A stretch of DNA of 64,000 bases from Mixophyes australis (Eukaryota > Chordata > Amphibia > Anura > Limnodynastidae): the NCBI GenBank assembly GCA_036250195.1, contig JAVHZZ010000011.1, forward strand, positions 59,152,919 through 59,216,918, in the 5' to 3' direction. Both the position numbers and the translations under genes were made by a program. The notes beneath the pieces were generated by a model that was not told where the DNA came from, made no database searches, and saw nothing but the letters and a program-made list of their open reading frames with translations. Shown here piece after piece: positions 10,677 through 20,774 of this stretch (position 1 is the first letter of the stretch; the number at the start of each line of letters is the position of its first letter).

Positions 10677-10813
10677 CTTCTTATATCTGTCTGTATAACT
10701 CTACTTGCTTGCATGTATTTCTATTAACTTTCTTTTGAATACTTCATCTTCTTATATCTGTCTGTATAACTCTCCTTGCTTGCATGTATTTCTATTAACT
10801 TTCTTTTGAATCC
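10677..10813. repeat. Direct duplication, 71-bp period
   Basis: Two tandem copies, 10677-10747 and 10748-10813, of a pyrimidine-rich unit starting CTTCTTATATCTGTCTG. They lie just outside the hAT target duplication, so they belong to the older host sequence. Confidence 0.9.
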
Positions 10814-11104
10814 TTTACCTTATATTAGAGATGAGCGCACTCGGATTTATGAAATCCGAGCCCACCCGAACGTTGCCGATCCGAGTCGGATCCGAGACAG
10901 ATCCGGGTATTGGCGCCAAATTCAAATCTGAAACTGAGGCTCTGACTCATAATCCCATTGTCGGATCTCACGATACTCGGATCCTATAAATTCCCCGCTA
11001 GTCGCCGCCATCTTCACTCAGGCATTGATCAGGGTAGAGGGAGGGTGTGTTAGGTGGTCCTCTGTCCTGCTATATCTCGTGCTGTTCAGTTAAGTTCTGT
11101 GCTG

Positions 11105-11160
11105 TTAAGTTAAGTTCTGTGCTGTGCTGTGCTGTGCTGTGCTGTGCTGTGCTGTGCTCA
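11105..11160. repeat. GTGCT microsatellite
   Basis: About eight tandem copies of a CTGTG pentamer within the 5' region of the hAT element, continuing into longer degenerate repeats. Confidence 0.9.
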
Positions 11161-11620
11161 GTCCAGTGATGCTGTGTCCTGTGCTCTGACCTTCTGAGGT
11201 CAGTGGTGCTGCTGGGTCCTGTGCTGTGTCATGTTCAGTCCAGTGGTGCTGTGTCCTGTGCCCTGTGCTTCTAAGGGCATAGTTATTTCCCCAATATTCC
11301 AAAGTGTTTAAAAAAATTAAAAAAAGTTATTTAAAAAAAATACAAAAAACTAATTACATTTTTTTTTAATTACAACAAAATTTGCACAACCAATCCTGCA
11401 GTATAAGCCCATTGGTACTGCAATATTACCAAGTTCACACATTCAGCAGTAAAAGTCCAGTGGTTCTGCAATATTACAAAGTTCACACATTCTGCAGTAT
11501 CAGTCCAGTGGTACTGTGTCCTGTGCTCTGTCCTGCTGAGTTCAGTAGTGCTGCTGGGTCCTGTGCTGTGTCCTGTTCAGTCCAGTGGTGCTGTGTCCTG
11601 TGCTCTGTGCTTCTAAGGGC
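11160..11620. repeat. hAT 5'-region degenerate repeats
   Basis: Repeated CAGTCCAGTGGTGCTGTG and AGTTCACACATTC-like segments. The series resumes after the gypsy insertion at 15958, showing both belong to one hAT 5' region. A-rich tracts lie at 11310-11370 and 11650-11710. Confidence 0.75.
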
Positions 11621-11713
11621 ATAGTTATTTCCCCATTATTCCCAAGTTTTTAAAAAATAAAAAAAAAGTTATAAAAAAAATTAAAATAAAAAATTTTAAA
11701 AAAAAATAATTAT

Positions 11714-11939
11714 TGTGATGTTATTGCATTAGATATGCTTAATGTTTGTAGACACTCCCTTATATGTTTAAGCTTGAATCTTTAGTGATGGTCCCTAAGA
11801 CCATGGGGAATGCTGGGAAGTGGGTGTGGGCAGTGTGCAATGTACCCGGAGTCTGCAAATGGCTGAATAAAGAGCTCAGCAGTGCCCACCCATGCTTCAG
11901 TGTCCCGATGAACTGATTTACAAGTATATTAACAAAACA
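11714..11939 (+). repeat. Gypsy 5' LTR
   Basis: Starts TGTGATG and ends AACAAAACA. It has AATAAA at 11866-11871 for polyadenylation. It matches the 3' LTR at 15712-15937 over the full 226 bp except for two substitutions. It supplies the promoter; a clear TATA box is not obvious (ATATG near 11761). Confidence 0.95.
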
Positions 11940-11951
11940 TGGTGTCAGAAG
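11940..11951 (+). promoter_or_regulatory. Primer binding site, tRNA-Leu type
   Basis: TGGTGTCAGAAG follows the 5' LTR at once. It is complementary to the 3' end of eukaryotic tRNA-Leu (…CTTCTGACACCA), giving 12 matched positions for minus-strand priming. The tRNA sequence is from general knowledge. Confidence 0.85.
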
Positions 11952-12073
11952 AAGTTTTAACTGGACTGCTAGAGCTCAGAGTGTGAAAGGATCCTGCAGA
12001 AGTCTGTAAAGCTGTGACACGCAGTGTCTGAATATCTGCCTTGTGCTCTGGTCACATCAAACAGTGAGTAACT

Positions 12074-15000
12074 ATGGATAGGCTGTCTCCTCCAGCAGGC
12101 ATGCTCATGTCTGGCAACTTGTCTGAAAACTGGAAAAGATTTAAACAAAGGTTTAATATATATCTTGCTGCATGTGGAGCTGATGCAATGGAGGATAAAA
12201 CAAAGTCATCCATCTTCCTCCATGTGATAGGAGAGGATGTGCTGGACATTTATAACAGTTTTCAGTTTGCTGAAGGGCAGAATATGGTGCTATCTTCTAT
12301 AATGCAAAAGTTTGAAGATTACTTTGTGCCAAGGAAAAATGTGACATATGAAAGATATAAGTTTTTCACCTGTGATCAGAAGTCTGGAGAAGGATTTGAT
12401 CAGTATGTTACAGAACTGCAATCACTCAGCAAAACCTGTGAGTTTGGTGATTTAAAGGACTCACTGATTAGAGATCGTATTGTCTGTGGAATACCTGATA
12501 ATGGACTCAGAGAAAGATTGCTGAGAGAGCAAGACCTAACACAAGACAAGGCAATGACTATGTGCAGATCTGCAGAAATGACCAGACTGCAAGCCAAACA
12601 GTTACACAAGGAATCTGATACTACTGTACATGTGGTGAAGAAAACAGAGCCAAGCAAACCACCATTCTCTAAAATGAAGCAGTCTAAAATGCAAACTAAT
12701 AGGAAAATCTGCAGTAGATGTGGAAATACTCACAATCCTAAAATGTGCCCTGCTTATGGTAAAACCTGCATGAAATGTGGTGGACTTAATCACTTTGCCA
12801 AATGCTGTAGAACCAATAGTGAAACAAACAAAGTGCATGCCGTTGAACAAGCTACGTCTGAAGATTTTTTTGTGAATTGTATTGAACTTTGCAGCACAGA
12901 CAAGAAAGAATGGATTGTTCCTTTAACAGTGAACGAGATTGTCATTCCCTTTAAGCTTGATACTGGTGCGCAGGTGAATTTGATATCGTTTCAAGACTAT
13001 AAGACTTTTAGAGTAAAACCTAAAATTCATCCAGCCAATGTGAAAGTTACAGGCTACACTGGGGAGGAAATTCCTGTGAAAGGTACATGCCTAGTGACCC
13101 TGAGCTACAAAGGACAAAAGTTCAAAACATCTCTACTGATTGTGGATAAAGATGTACAACCGATTCTAGGATTAAGTTCATGTGAGAAGCTTAACTTGAT
13201 AAAGAAAGTTTTCATGGTGACATCACAAGTAGAAGATGAATGCAAATCAGTGTTTACAGAATACAGAGACATGTTTGAAGGTTTAGGTTGTCTGCCTGGC
13301 GAGCATAAGATAAATCTAGACACGCAAGTTTCTCCGGTGATACACCCCTGTAGAAAAGTGCCATTTGCGCTGAGAGAAAAACTAAAACAGGAGTTAAACC
13401 GCATGGAAGCTTTGGGTGTGATACAGAAAGTTGATGAGCCTACTGAATGGGTGAGCTCCTTAGTAATTGTTGAAAAGAAAAATGGACAACTCAGAATATG
13501 TCTGGATCCAAGAGATTTAAATAAGGCTATTAAAAGAGAACATTTCAAACTACCAACCAGAGATGAAATTATGTCACAATTTGCGGGAGCAAAATGGTTC
13601 AGTAAATTGGATGCATCTTCAGGATTCTGGCAAATGAAGCTAGATGAAGCCAGCTCAATGCTGTGTACATTTAATACCCCAGAAGGTCGATACAGATTCC
13701 TTCGACTACCATATGGGATATTGTCTGCTCCAGAAGTATATCACAAAAGGATACACATGATTTTTGAACACATTCCAGGTGTTGAAACAATGATGGATGA
13801 CATTATTGTCTGGGGATCTACAAAAGAAGAACATGATTCTAGACTGAGACAAGTAATGGAACTTATCAAGAAGGTGAATCTAAAGCTGAACAAGGACAAA
13901 TGTGAATTTGGTGTGAAAACACTTACCTTTATGGGTGACGTGGTCTCGGAGGAAGGTGTGAAGCCTGACCCGAGGAAAATATCAGCCATAATAAACATGG
14001 AACGTCCTAACAACAAAGACGACGTGAGAAGATTCCTAGGAATGATTACTTACTTAGGAAAGTTTATTTCTCAACTCTCCGAACAAACAGCACCTCTAAG
14101 ATGGTTGTTGGTCAAAAATAATGAGTGGATGTGGTCACATGAACAAGAAGAAAGTTGGCAAAACTTGAAATGGACCATCACAGAGCAACCGGTACTAAGA
14201 TTCTTTGATCCTACAAAAAGAATAAGAATTTCAGCAGATGCCTCGCAATTTGGCCTAGGCTCAGTGTTGTTACAAGAAAATGAGTATACATGGCAACCGG
14301 TAATCTATGCATCAAGAGCATTGACAAGTGCTGAAACAAGATATGCACAGATAGAAAAAGAACTTCTAGCAATCACATATGCATGTGAGCGATTTCATCA
14401 ATTTGTGTATGGTCAAGCGTTTACAGTGGAAACTGACCACAAGCCATTGGTAGCTATCATGGCTAAATCGTTACATGACTGTCCCATGGGAATTCAACGA
14501 ATGCTTATAAGACTACAGAAATATGATGTCCAATTGCTGTACTGTCCTGGTAAATACATGTACATTGCTGACACACTTTCCCGTGCTGTGAACAAAAGTG
14601 AAGGTTCCGAAAGTCTGATGGATAAAGAGATAGACGCATATGTTAATTTGATTGTAGCTTCTCTACCTGTGTCTCTTGCAAGACAAGAACAGATAAGAAA
14701 AGAAACAGAGACAGACATCACAATGAAAGTGTTACAAGACATCATTCTGAAAGGATGGCCAGCAGAAAAAAATGCGTGCCCACTGTCTATTCATGATTAT
14801 TGGATGTACCGCACTGACCTTACGGTTGTCAATGGTATTATTTACAAAGGCAATAGAATTATTATACCTGCACGACTAAGAAAAATTATGCTGTGCAAGA
14901 TACATGAAGGCCACTTAGGAGAAGAGAAATGTAAATGGAGGGCGCTTGAAGTGATGTATTGGCCAAGAATGAACCAGGACATAGCACAGACAACAGCTAC

Positions 15001-15700
15001 ATGTGAACTGTGTCTTATGTACAGACCAAAGCAACAAGTCGAGCCGCTGAGTCCTCATGCAGTGCCAGAGAGACCATACCAGAAGGTAGGCGCAGATTTG
15101 TTTGATTGTATTGGAAAAACGCACATTGTCGTGACTGATTATTATTCTAATTACCCTGAGGTGCAGACTCTACCTACAACTACTAGTAAAGCCGTAATCA
15201 GTTGCATGAAGTCAATCTTTGCAAGGCATGGTGTTCCTATGGAAGTGTTCACTGACAATGGACCTCAGTTTTCCAGCGCTGAATTTAGACAATTTGCTGA
15301 AGAGTGGGAATTTGTCCATGCAACATCGAGTCCCCACTATCCACAGTCAAATGGGTTGGTGGAAAGTTCAGTAAAAACTGTAAAGAGTCTAATGAAAAAA
15401 GCACAAGACGGCAAAGAAGATTTCTACAAAAGTCTTTTAATCTACCGCAGTACCCCTTTACAGAATGGACTCTCTCCTGCACAAATGCTGATGGGAAGGA
15501 GGATTAGAGCAAATCTTCCGATAAGTGATGAACTGCTTAATACGCATAACTCAGCATTGGTGAGACTGAGTAAGGTACGTCAACAGGAGAAACAGAAACT
15601 GTACCATGATAGGCGAGCAAAAAGCTTATCTGATCTAAGATCAGGTGACCAAGTCCGTCTCTTGAATTGTTATACTGAAGGATACATGGCTTATCTTTAA
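12074..15700 (+). CDS. Gag-Pol polyprotein of Ty3/gypsy element
   Basis: One uninterrupted frame of 1208 residues. Domains in order: Gag N-terminal/capsid-like region (1-200); two zinc knuckles (Cys at 213, CX2CX3HX4C; Cys at 232, CX2CX4HX4C); aspartic protease with DTGA (Asp296); reverse transcriptase with MDDI (Asp575-576, Met where Tyr is commoner); RNase H with SADAS (Asp722); integrase zinc domain (His944, Cys977, Cys980); integrase core Asp1008, Asp1061, Glu1097 with 35 residues between the last two. The first ATG after the LTR leader is used; it starts MDRLSPPAG, a typical Gag start. There is no frameshift between gag and pol. The C-terminus stops soon after an LRSGDQVRL segment, so the GPY/F-type integrase tail seems absent. 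No chromodomain is seen. It makes an internal-particle retrotransposon, not a virus with env. Confidence 0.95.
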   Translation: MDRLSPPAGMLMSGNLSENWKRFKQRFNIYLAACGADAMEDKTKSSIFLHVIGEDVLDIYNSFQFAEGQNMVLSSIMQKFEDYFVPRKNVTYERYKFFTCDQKSGEGFDQYVTELQSLSKTCEFGDLKDSLIRDRIVCGIPDNGLRERLLREQDLTQDKAMTMCRSAEMTRLQAKQLHKESDTTVHVVKKTEPSKPPFSKMKQSKMQTNRKICSRCGNTHNPKMCPAYGKTCMKCGGLNHFAKCCRTNSETNKVHAVEQATSEDFFVNCIELCSTDKKEWIVPLTVNEIVIPFKLDTGAQVNLISFQDYKTFRVKPKIHPANVKVTGYTGEEIPVKGTCLVTLSYKGQKFKTSLLIVDKDVQPILGLSSCEKLNLIKKVFMVTSQVEDECKSVFTEYRDMFEGLGCLPGEHKINLDTQVSPVIHPCRKVPFALREKLKQELNRMEALGVIQKVDEPTEWVSSLVIVEKKNGQLRICLDPRDLNKAIKREHFKLPTRDEIMSQFAGAKWFSKLDASSGFWQMKLDEASSMLCTFNTPEGRYRFLRLPYGILSAPEVYHKRIHMIFEHIPGVETMMDDIIVWGSTKEEHDSRLRQVMELIKKVNLKLNKDKCEFGVKTLTFMGDVVSEEGVKPDPRKISAIINMERPNNKDDVRRFLGMITYLGKFISQLSEQTAPLRWLLVKNNEWMWSHEQEESWQNLKWTITEQPVLRFFDPTKRIRISADASQFGLGSVLLQENEYTWQPVIYASRALTSAETRYAQIEKELLAITYACERFHQFVYGQAFTVETDHKPLVAIMAKSLHDCPMGIQRMLIRLQKYDVQLLYCPGKYMYIADTLSRAVNKSEGSESLMDKEIDAYVNLIVASLPVSLARQEQIRKETETDITMKVLQDIILKGWPAEKNACPLSIHDYWMYRTDLTVVNGIIYKGNRIIIPARLRKIMLCKIHEGHLGEEKCKWRALEVMYWPRMNQDIAQTTATCELCLMYRPKQQVEPLSPHAVPERPYQKVGADLFDCIGKTHIVVTDYYSNYPEVQTLPTTTSKAVISCMKSIFARHGVPMEVFTDNGPQFSSAEFRQFAEEWEFVHATSSPHYPQSNGLVESSVKTVKSLMKKAQDGKEDFYKSLLIYRSTPLQNGLSPAQMLMGRRIRANLPISDELLNTHNSALVRLSKVRQQEKQKLYHDRRAKSLSDLRSGDQVRLLNCYTEGYMAYL

Positions 15701-15711
15701 AGAAAAGAAGA
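15699..15711 (+). promoter_or_regulatory. Polypurine tract
   Basis: AAAGAAAAGAAGA directly precedes the 3' LTR and overlaps the gag-pol stop codon TAA (15698-15700). It primes plus-strand DNA synthesis in LTR elements. Confidence 0.85.
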
Positions 15712-15937
15712 TGTGATGTTATTGCATTAGATATGCTTAATGTTTGTAGACACTCCCTTATATGTTTAAGCTTGAATCTTTAGTGATGGTCCCTAAGACC
15801 ATGGGGAATGCTGGGAAGTGGGTGTGGGCAGTGTGCAATGTACCCGGAGTGTGCAAATGGCTGAATAAAGAGCTCAGCAGTGCCCACCCATGCTTCAGTG
15901 TCCTGATGAACTGATTTACAAGTATATTAACAAAACA
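15712..15937 (+). repeat. Gypsy 3' LTR
   Basis: A 226-bp TG...CA block matching the 5' LTR with two differences, followed by the target duplication ATTAT at 15938. Confidence 0.95.
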
Positions 15938-15957
15938 ATTATAACCAAATTTGCAAA

Positions 15958-16245
15958 GCCAATCCAGCAGTATATAAGCCCATTGGTACTGCAATATTAC
16001 CAAGTTCACACATTCAGCAGTAAAAGTCCAGTGGTACTGCTATTACAAAGTTCACTGATTCAGCAGTGTATAAGTTCAGTGGTACGGCTATTACAAAGTT
16101 CACTGATTCAGCAGTGTATAAGTCCAGTGGTACTGCTATTACACAGTTCCCTGATTCAGCAGTGTATAAGTCCAGTGGTACTGCTATTACAAAGTTCACT
16201 GATTCAGCAGTGTATAAGTCCAGTGCTACTCTCCTGTGCCGCATA
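15958..16245. repeat. 48-bp tandem repeat in the hAT 5' region
   Basis: About four to five copies of a 48-bp unit containing GTATAAGTCCAGTGGTACTG and TTCACTGATTCAGCA. The length is a multiple of three, so it opens frames on both strands that are not genes. Confidence 0.88.
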
Positions 16246-16308
16246 TAATTTTTAAAGGCTTTGCCGAGTGTGTGTGGCTTAGGGGTACGCTCTCTTGTGC
16301 TACATATA

Positions 16309-17023
16309 ATGGAAAACCAAAATTTGGAGGATAAAGTAGGGAAAGATCAAGACCCACTTCCTCCTAATGCTGAAGCTGCTGCCACTAGTCATGACATAGA
16401 CGATGAAATGCCATCAACGTCGTCTGGCAAGCCCGATGCCCAATCTCCTAGTACAGGGCATGTAAAATCCAAAAAGCCCAAGTTCTCAAAAAATAGCAAA
16501 AAGAGAAACTTAAAATCATCTGAGGAGAAACGTAAAGTTGGCAATATGCCATTTACGACACGTAGTGGCAAGGAACGGCTTAGGCCCTGGCCCGTGTTCA
16601 TGACTAGTGGTCCAGCTTCACCCAAGGATCTAAGCCCTCCTCCCCCCCCCCTACAAAAAATTTAAGAGAGTTATGCTGTCAGAAACAACAACAAAACAAC
16701 AAAGAACTCTGCCTTCTAAACAGATGACATCACAAATCCCCAATACGAGTCAAAGGGTGTTGTTGGTTGTGAACCCTGACCTTCCCATCACTGTACGGGT
16801 AGAGGTGACTCCATCCAGCATTTGCAGCACGCCCTCTGCATATGCTGGAAGGATCACCCACAGTCCAGTTACAGATTTGGCTAATGAGGGTGTGAATGTT
16901 GTACACTGGGAGGAGGATATTGATGTAGCTGGCGCTGAGGAGGATGTTGATGATTATGATGCAGACAGATACCAAATTGCCTTTCTCAATTTCTATTTAT
17001 ATTCTAGATTATATAACGGCTGA
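16309..17023 (+). pseudogene. hAT transposase N-terminal remnant
   Basis: Two consecutive frames (from the ATG at 16309 to 16665, and 16673 to 17023) read as one acidic and lysine-rich N-terminal region, split by a frameshift in a C-run. They include DKVGKDQ, DDEMPSTSSGKPD, KSKKPKFSKNSKKR, TTRSGKERLRPW, then VNVVHWEEDIDVAG and DRYQIAF. This resembles the long leader of frog hAT transposase genes. The BED finger and catalytic core are absent, and the sequence jumps to the C-terminus near 17340. Confidence 0.55.
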
Positions 17024-17339
17024 AAAGTTTTCTGTTTTACTCCTAGTGGAGAGGGGATCTGATGCAGACAGATACCAAACTGCCTTTGTCCATTTCTTTG
17101 TATATTTGAATTTCTAGTTCTACAGTCTATGCAGGCTGCTTTATTTATATTCAACTACAAGTGTAGGGCGGGGGGGGGGGGGGGGGGCATAGATAGCCAC
17201 CAAAGTAACGTGGTCCATTTAATTTCACTTTCTAGCTCCACAGTCTGTGCAGCCTGCTTTTTTTATCTTCAAAGTATTTATATTTACAAGCCTTGCAATC
17301 TAAATTAACTAGAGGTAGTGACGTGGTAGAACTCCAAAA

Positions 17340-17590
17340 GGCAGTTTGGAAGCCCCTGTACAAACTGGCTCTATTTTTTAACTGAGTTGTCCCCCCTCCA
17401 GTGTGTACTCGGAAAGAGTTTTTAGTGCAACGGGGAACCTGGTCAGTGAGCGGCGAAGGAGGTTGCTTCCTCACAACGTTGAAAAAATGATGTTTATAAA
17501 AATGAATAATCAATTCCTCAATGAAGTACAGCACTGCCCTCCAGACAGTACAGAGGGACTGTGGTTGTGGAGTCCAGCGGGGACGAATTG
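17340..17590 (+). pseudogene. hAT transposase C-terminal dimerisation remnant
   Basis: The frame contains VYSERVFSATGNLVSERRRRLLPHNVEKMMFIKMN, the hAT family C-terminal dimerisation block (S-ERVFS...R..L.P.NVE...F...N). It is nearly the same as the minus-strand copy at 57280, showing the two hAT elements are related. The preceding WKPLYKLALF-like peptide is out of frame. The rest of the catalytic domain is deleted. Confidence 0.85.
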
Positions 17591-17729
17591 ATAATGTGTG
17601 AGGAGGAGGAAGTACACACTGTAGGGGGAGAGGAATCAGAGGTTGAGGATGAGGACGACATCTTTCCTCAGTAGAGCCTGTTTAGTTTGTACAGGGAGAG
17701 ATGAATTGTTTTATTGGTGTGGGGGTCCA

Positions 17730-17793
17730 AACAAACCAATCATTTCAGCCACAGTTGTTTGGTAGGCCCTGTCGCTGAAATGATTGGTTTGTT
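17730..17793. repeat. Stem-loop downstream of hAT transposase (copy 1)
   Basis: Arms 17730-17749 and 17774-17793 are perfect 20-bp reverse complements (AACAAACCAATCATTTCAGC). The loop contains GTTGTTTGGTAGG. The homologous hairpin occurs at 57095-57150 and 53554-53605 in the other hAT, with paired substitutions. Confidence 0.9.
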
Positions 17794-18060
17794 AAAGTGT
17801 GCATGTCCTATTTCAACAACATAAGGGTGGGTGGGAGGGCCCAAGGACAATTCCATCTTGCAACTTTTTTTTTGGCATTATGTGACCATTCAACAGTCGT
17901 TTGCCATGTTCAAAAAGTAAAAGAAAATGCCAACAAATTCAATAAATTAAATCAAAAGTTAAATGCCCTGTCATTATTTAAAACAAGAGGTTTTGACGTG
18001 CTAGAATTAGTGTAGTGTTAAGATGTTATAAACACTACACTTGGAAATTGGAGGAGGTAT

Positions 18061-18360
18061 TGTGGCCCCGGTATCAAATTGGGTACCGGGGCCACCCCAC
18101 TACGCAGTCCAGATACTTGTTTGGTGGAATTCAGACTAGTTGAGGGTGTATTTATTTTATTGTGGCCCCGGTATCAAATTGGGTACCGGGGCCACCCCAC
18201 TACGCAGTCCAGATACTTGTTTGGTGGAATTCAGACCAGTTGAGGGTGTATTTATTTTATTGTGGCCCCGGTATCAAATTGGGTACCAGGGCCACCCCAC
18301 TACGCAGTCCAGATACTTGGTTGGTGGAATTCAGACCAGTTGAGGGTTTTATTATTATAT
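18061..18360. repeat. 100-bp tandem repeat, three copies
   Basis: Units start TGTGGCCCCGG at 18061, 18161 and 18261, exactly 100 bp apart, with few differences. Each contains the short palindrome GGCCCCGGTA...TACCGGGGCC. A fourth, decayed unit with the same head lies near 18725. It shares ACGCAGTCCAG with the next repeat field, so both probably derive from one ancestor. Confidence 0.92.
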
Positions 18361-18904
18361 TGTGGGGACCACTCTATACCACACTACCACTCTATACCAC
18401 TCTATTTAATACTTTAATTCTATTACTAATTCCCATAAAGAGGAACTGCCGCTTCTATTTAATACTTTAATTCTATTAGTAGTTACCATAAAGAGGAACA
18501 AAATAAACCAATTTTACCAAAAGTATAATATGACTTACAAACACTACACTTGAAAGATGGTGCCTTTAAATGAAAAAGTCAGTCTTCATTGCACGACTAT
18601 GTGCAACAGGGACAGTTTTTTGGTTTACAAAGTCAACCAATAACACTTCGACCCTGTCTGTCTTTAACATACTTGATGGGATCTCAATGACGAATGGTCT
18701 GTACCATGTTTAGAGGAGGTATTGTGGCCCGGTACCAAATTGGGTACCGGGGCCACTCCACTATGCAGTCCAGATAGAGGTGTATCAGATATTAAACAAC
18801 GTTGACTGTTGCTGCAAAAATTTTAAATAATATTGTGGGGAACACTACACTACGCAGTCCATAAACTTTTTGGGTGGAATTCAGACCTGTGTAGGGTTTT
18901 TTAA

Positions 18905-20400
18905 TAATATTGTGGTGACCCACTCCTCTACGCAGTCCAGGTACATTATTCGGTGAGATTCATACCAGTTGATGGTTTTCTTATTATATATATTGTGGTG
19001 ACCCACTCCTCTACGCAGTCCAGGTACATTATTGGTGCGAATCATACAAGTTCAGGGTTTTTAATTTATATTGTGGTGACCCACTCTTCTACGCAGTCCA
19101 GGTACATTATTCGGTGCGATTCATACCACTTGATGGATGGTTTTCTTATTATATATATTGTGGTGACCCACTCCTCTACGCAGTCCAGGTACATTATTGG
19201 TGCGAATCATACAAGTTCAGAGTTTTTAATTTATATTGTGGTGACCCACTCCTCTACGCAGTCCAGGTACATTATTGGTGCAAATCATACAAGTTCAGGG
19301 TTTTTAATTTATATTGTGGTGACCCACTCCTCTACGCAGTCCAGGTACATTATTATTGCGAATCATACAAGTTCAGGGTTTTTAATTTATATTGTGGTGA
19401 CCCACTCCTCTACGCAGTCCAGGTACATTATTGGTGCGAATCATACAAGTTCAGGGTTTTTAATTTATATTGTGGTGACCCACTCTTCTACGCAGTCCAG
19501 GTACATTATTCGGTGCGATTCATACCAGTTGATGGTTTTCTTATTATATATATTGTGGTGACCTACTCCTCTACGCAGTCCAGGTACATTATTGGTGCGA
19601 ATCATACAAGTTCAGGGTTTTTAATTTATATTGTGGTGACCCACTCCTCTACGCAGTCCAGGTACATTATTGGTGCGAATCATACAAGTTCAGGGTTTTT
19701 AATTTATATTGTGGTGACCCACTCTTCTACGCAGTCCAGGTACATTATTCGGTGCGATTCATACCACTTGATGGTTTTCTTATTATATATATTGTGGTGA
19801 CCCACTCCTCTACACAGTCCAGGTACATTATTGGTGCGAATCATACAAGTTCAGGATTTTTAATTTATATTGTGGTGACCCACTCCTCTACGCAGTCCAG
19901 GTACATTATTGGTGCGAATCATACAAGTTCAGGGTTTTTAATTTATATTGTGGTGACCCACTCCTCTACGCAGTCCAGGTACATTATTGGTGCGAATCAT
20001 ACAAGTTCAGGGTTTTTAATATATATTGTGGTGACCCACTCCTCTACGCAGTCCAGGTACATTATTGGTGCGAATCATACAAGTTAAGGGTTTTTAATTT
20101 ATATTGTGGTGACCCACTCTTCTACGCAGTCCAGGTACATTATTCGGTGCGATTCATACCAGTTGATGGTTTTCTTATTATATATATTGTGGTGACCCAC
20201 TCCTCTACGCAGTCCAGGTACATTATTGGTGCGAATCATACAAGTTCAGGGTTTTTAATTTATATTGTGGTGACCCACTCCTCTACGCAGTCCAGGTACA
20301 TTATTGGTGCGAATCATACAAGTTCAGGGTTTTTAATTTATATCGTGGTGACCCACTCCTCTACGCAGTCCAGGTACATGTTATGGTGCGATTAAGACCA
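18905..20400. repeat. 78-bp minisatellite, about 19 copies
   Basis: Head-to-tail copies of a unit containing TGGTGACCCACTCCTCTACG, CAGTCCAGGTACATTATT and CATACAAGTTCAGGG. The spacing is 78-79 bp. A longer variant with GATGGTTTTCTTATTATATA is interspersed every few units, so a higher-order pattern exists. Because 78 is a multiple of three, long plus-strand frames of a 26-residue peptide appear; these are not genes. Confidence 0.93.
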
Positions 20401-20774
20401 GTTGATGGTTTTCTTATTATATTGTGGGAACCACTCCACTACGCAGTCCAGAAAGATAGCTCGTTGCAACGTTCTGGACTAATAACTATATTGTGAGGTG
20501 TTCAGAATACACGGTTAATTAGTGGAAATGCTTGTTATTGAATGTTATTGAGGTCAATAATAGCGTAGGAGTGAAAATAAGCCCAAAAACTTGATTTTTT
20601 AACTTTTTATGCTTTTTTCAAAAAAAATCCGAATCCAAAACCTTAAATCCGAACCAAAACCTTTTGGCAGGTGTTTTGCGAAACAAATCCGAACCCAAAA
20701 CATCGAGAAAATCCGGATCCAAAACACAAAACACGAGACCTCAAAAGTCGCCCGTGCACATCCCTACCTTATAT

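Larger units (their letters stand above)
11714..15937 (+). mobile_element. Complete Ty3/gypsy LTR retrotransposon
   Basis: A 4224-bp element with two 226-bp LTRs, a primer binding site, one long gag-pol frame and a polypurine tract. It is flanked by a perfect 5-bp duplication ATTAT (11709-11713, 15938-15942). The LTRs differ at two positions (C/G in the GGAGT-tGCAAAT context and C/T in TGTCCyGATG), so it inserted recently compared with everything around it. It lies in the 5' repeat region of a hAT element. All parts needed for transposition seem present except that the integrase C-terminus looks short. Confidence 0.95.
10826..20766 (+). mobile_element. hAT transposon (non-autonomous) with nested gypsy element
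   Basis: The ends are TAGAGATGAGCG (10826) and the inverted TGCACATCCCTA (20766), short imperfect inverted repeats of hAT type. A perfect 8-bp duplication, CCTTATAT, lies at 10818-10825 and 20767-20774, the length diagnostic of hAT integration. Inside are remnants of a hAT transposase N-terminus (16309-17023) and C-terminus (17340-17590). The catalytic middle is missing, so it is not autonomous. Three tandem-repeat fields and a 4.2-kb gypsy element inflate it to 9.9 kb. A related, opposite-strand hAT lies at 53142-63250. Confidence 0.88.

Noticed and set aside
13105..13548. Minus-strand frame of 147 codons within gag-pol
   Set aside because: Antisense shadow of the intact Gag-Pol frame.
18953..20395. 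Plus-strand frames of up to 228 codons with 26-residue repeats
   Set aside because: Product of the 78-bp tandem repeat; two frames are open at once, as expected for a repeat and not for a gene.
18905..20400. CRISPR-like array
   Set aside because: Direct repeats are contiguous without unique spacers, in a vertebrate transposon; it is a minisatellite.
10818..20774. Reading the whole block as one autonomous hAT with a cargo gene
   Set aside because: The long frame inside belongs to a gypsy element with its own LTRs and 5-bp duplication; the hAT has only remnants of transposase.
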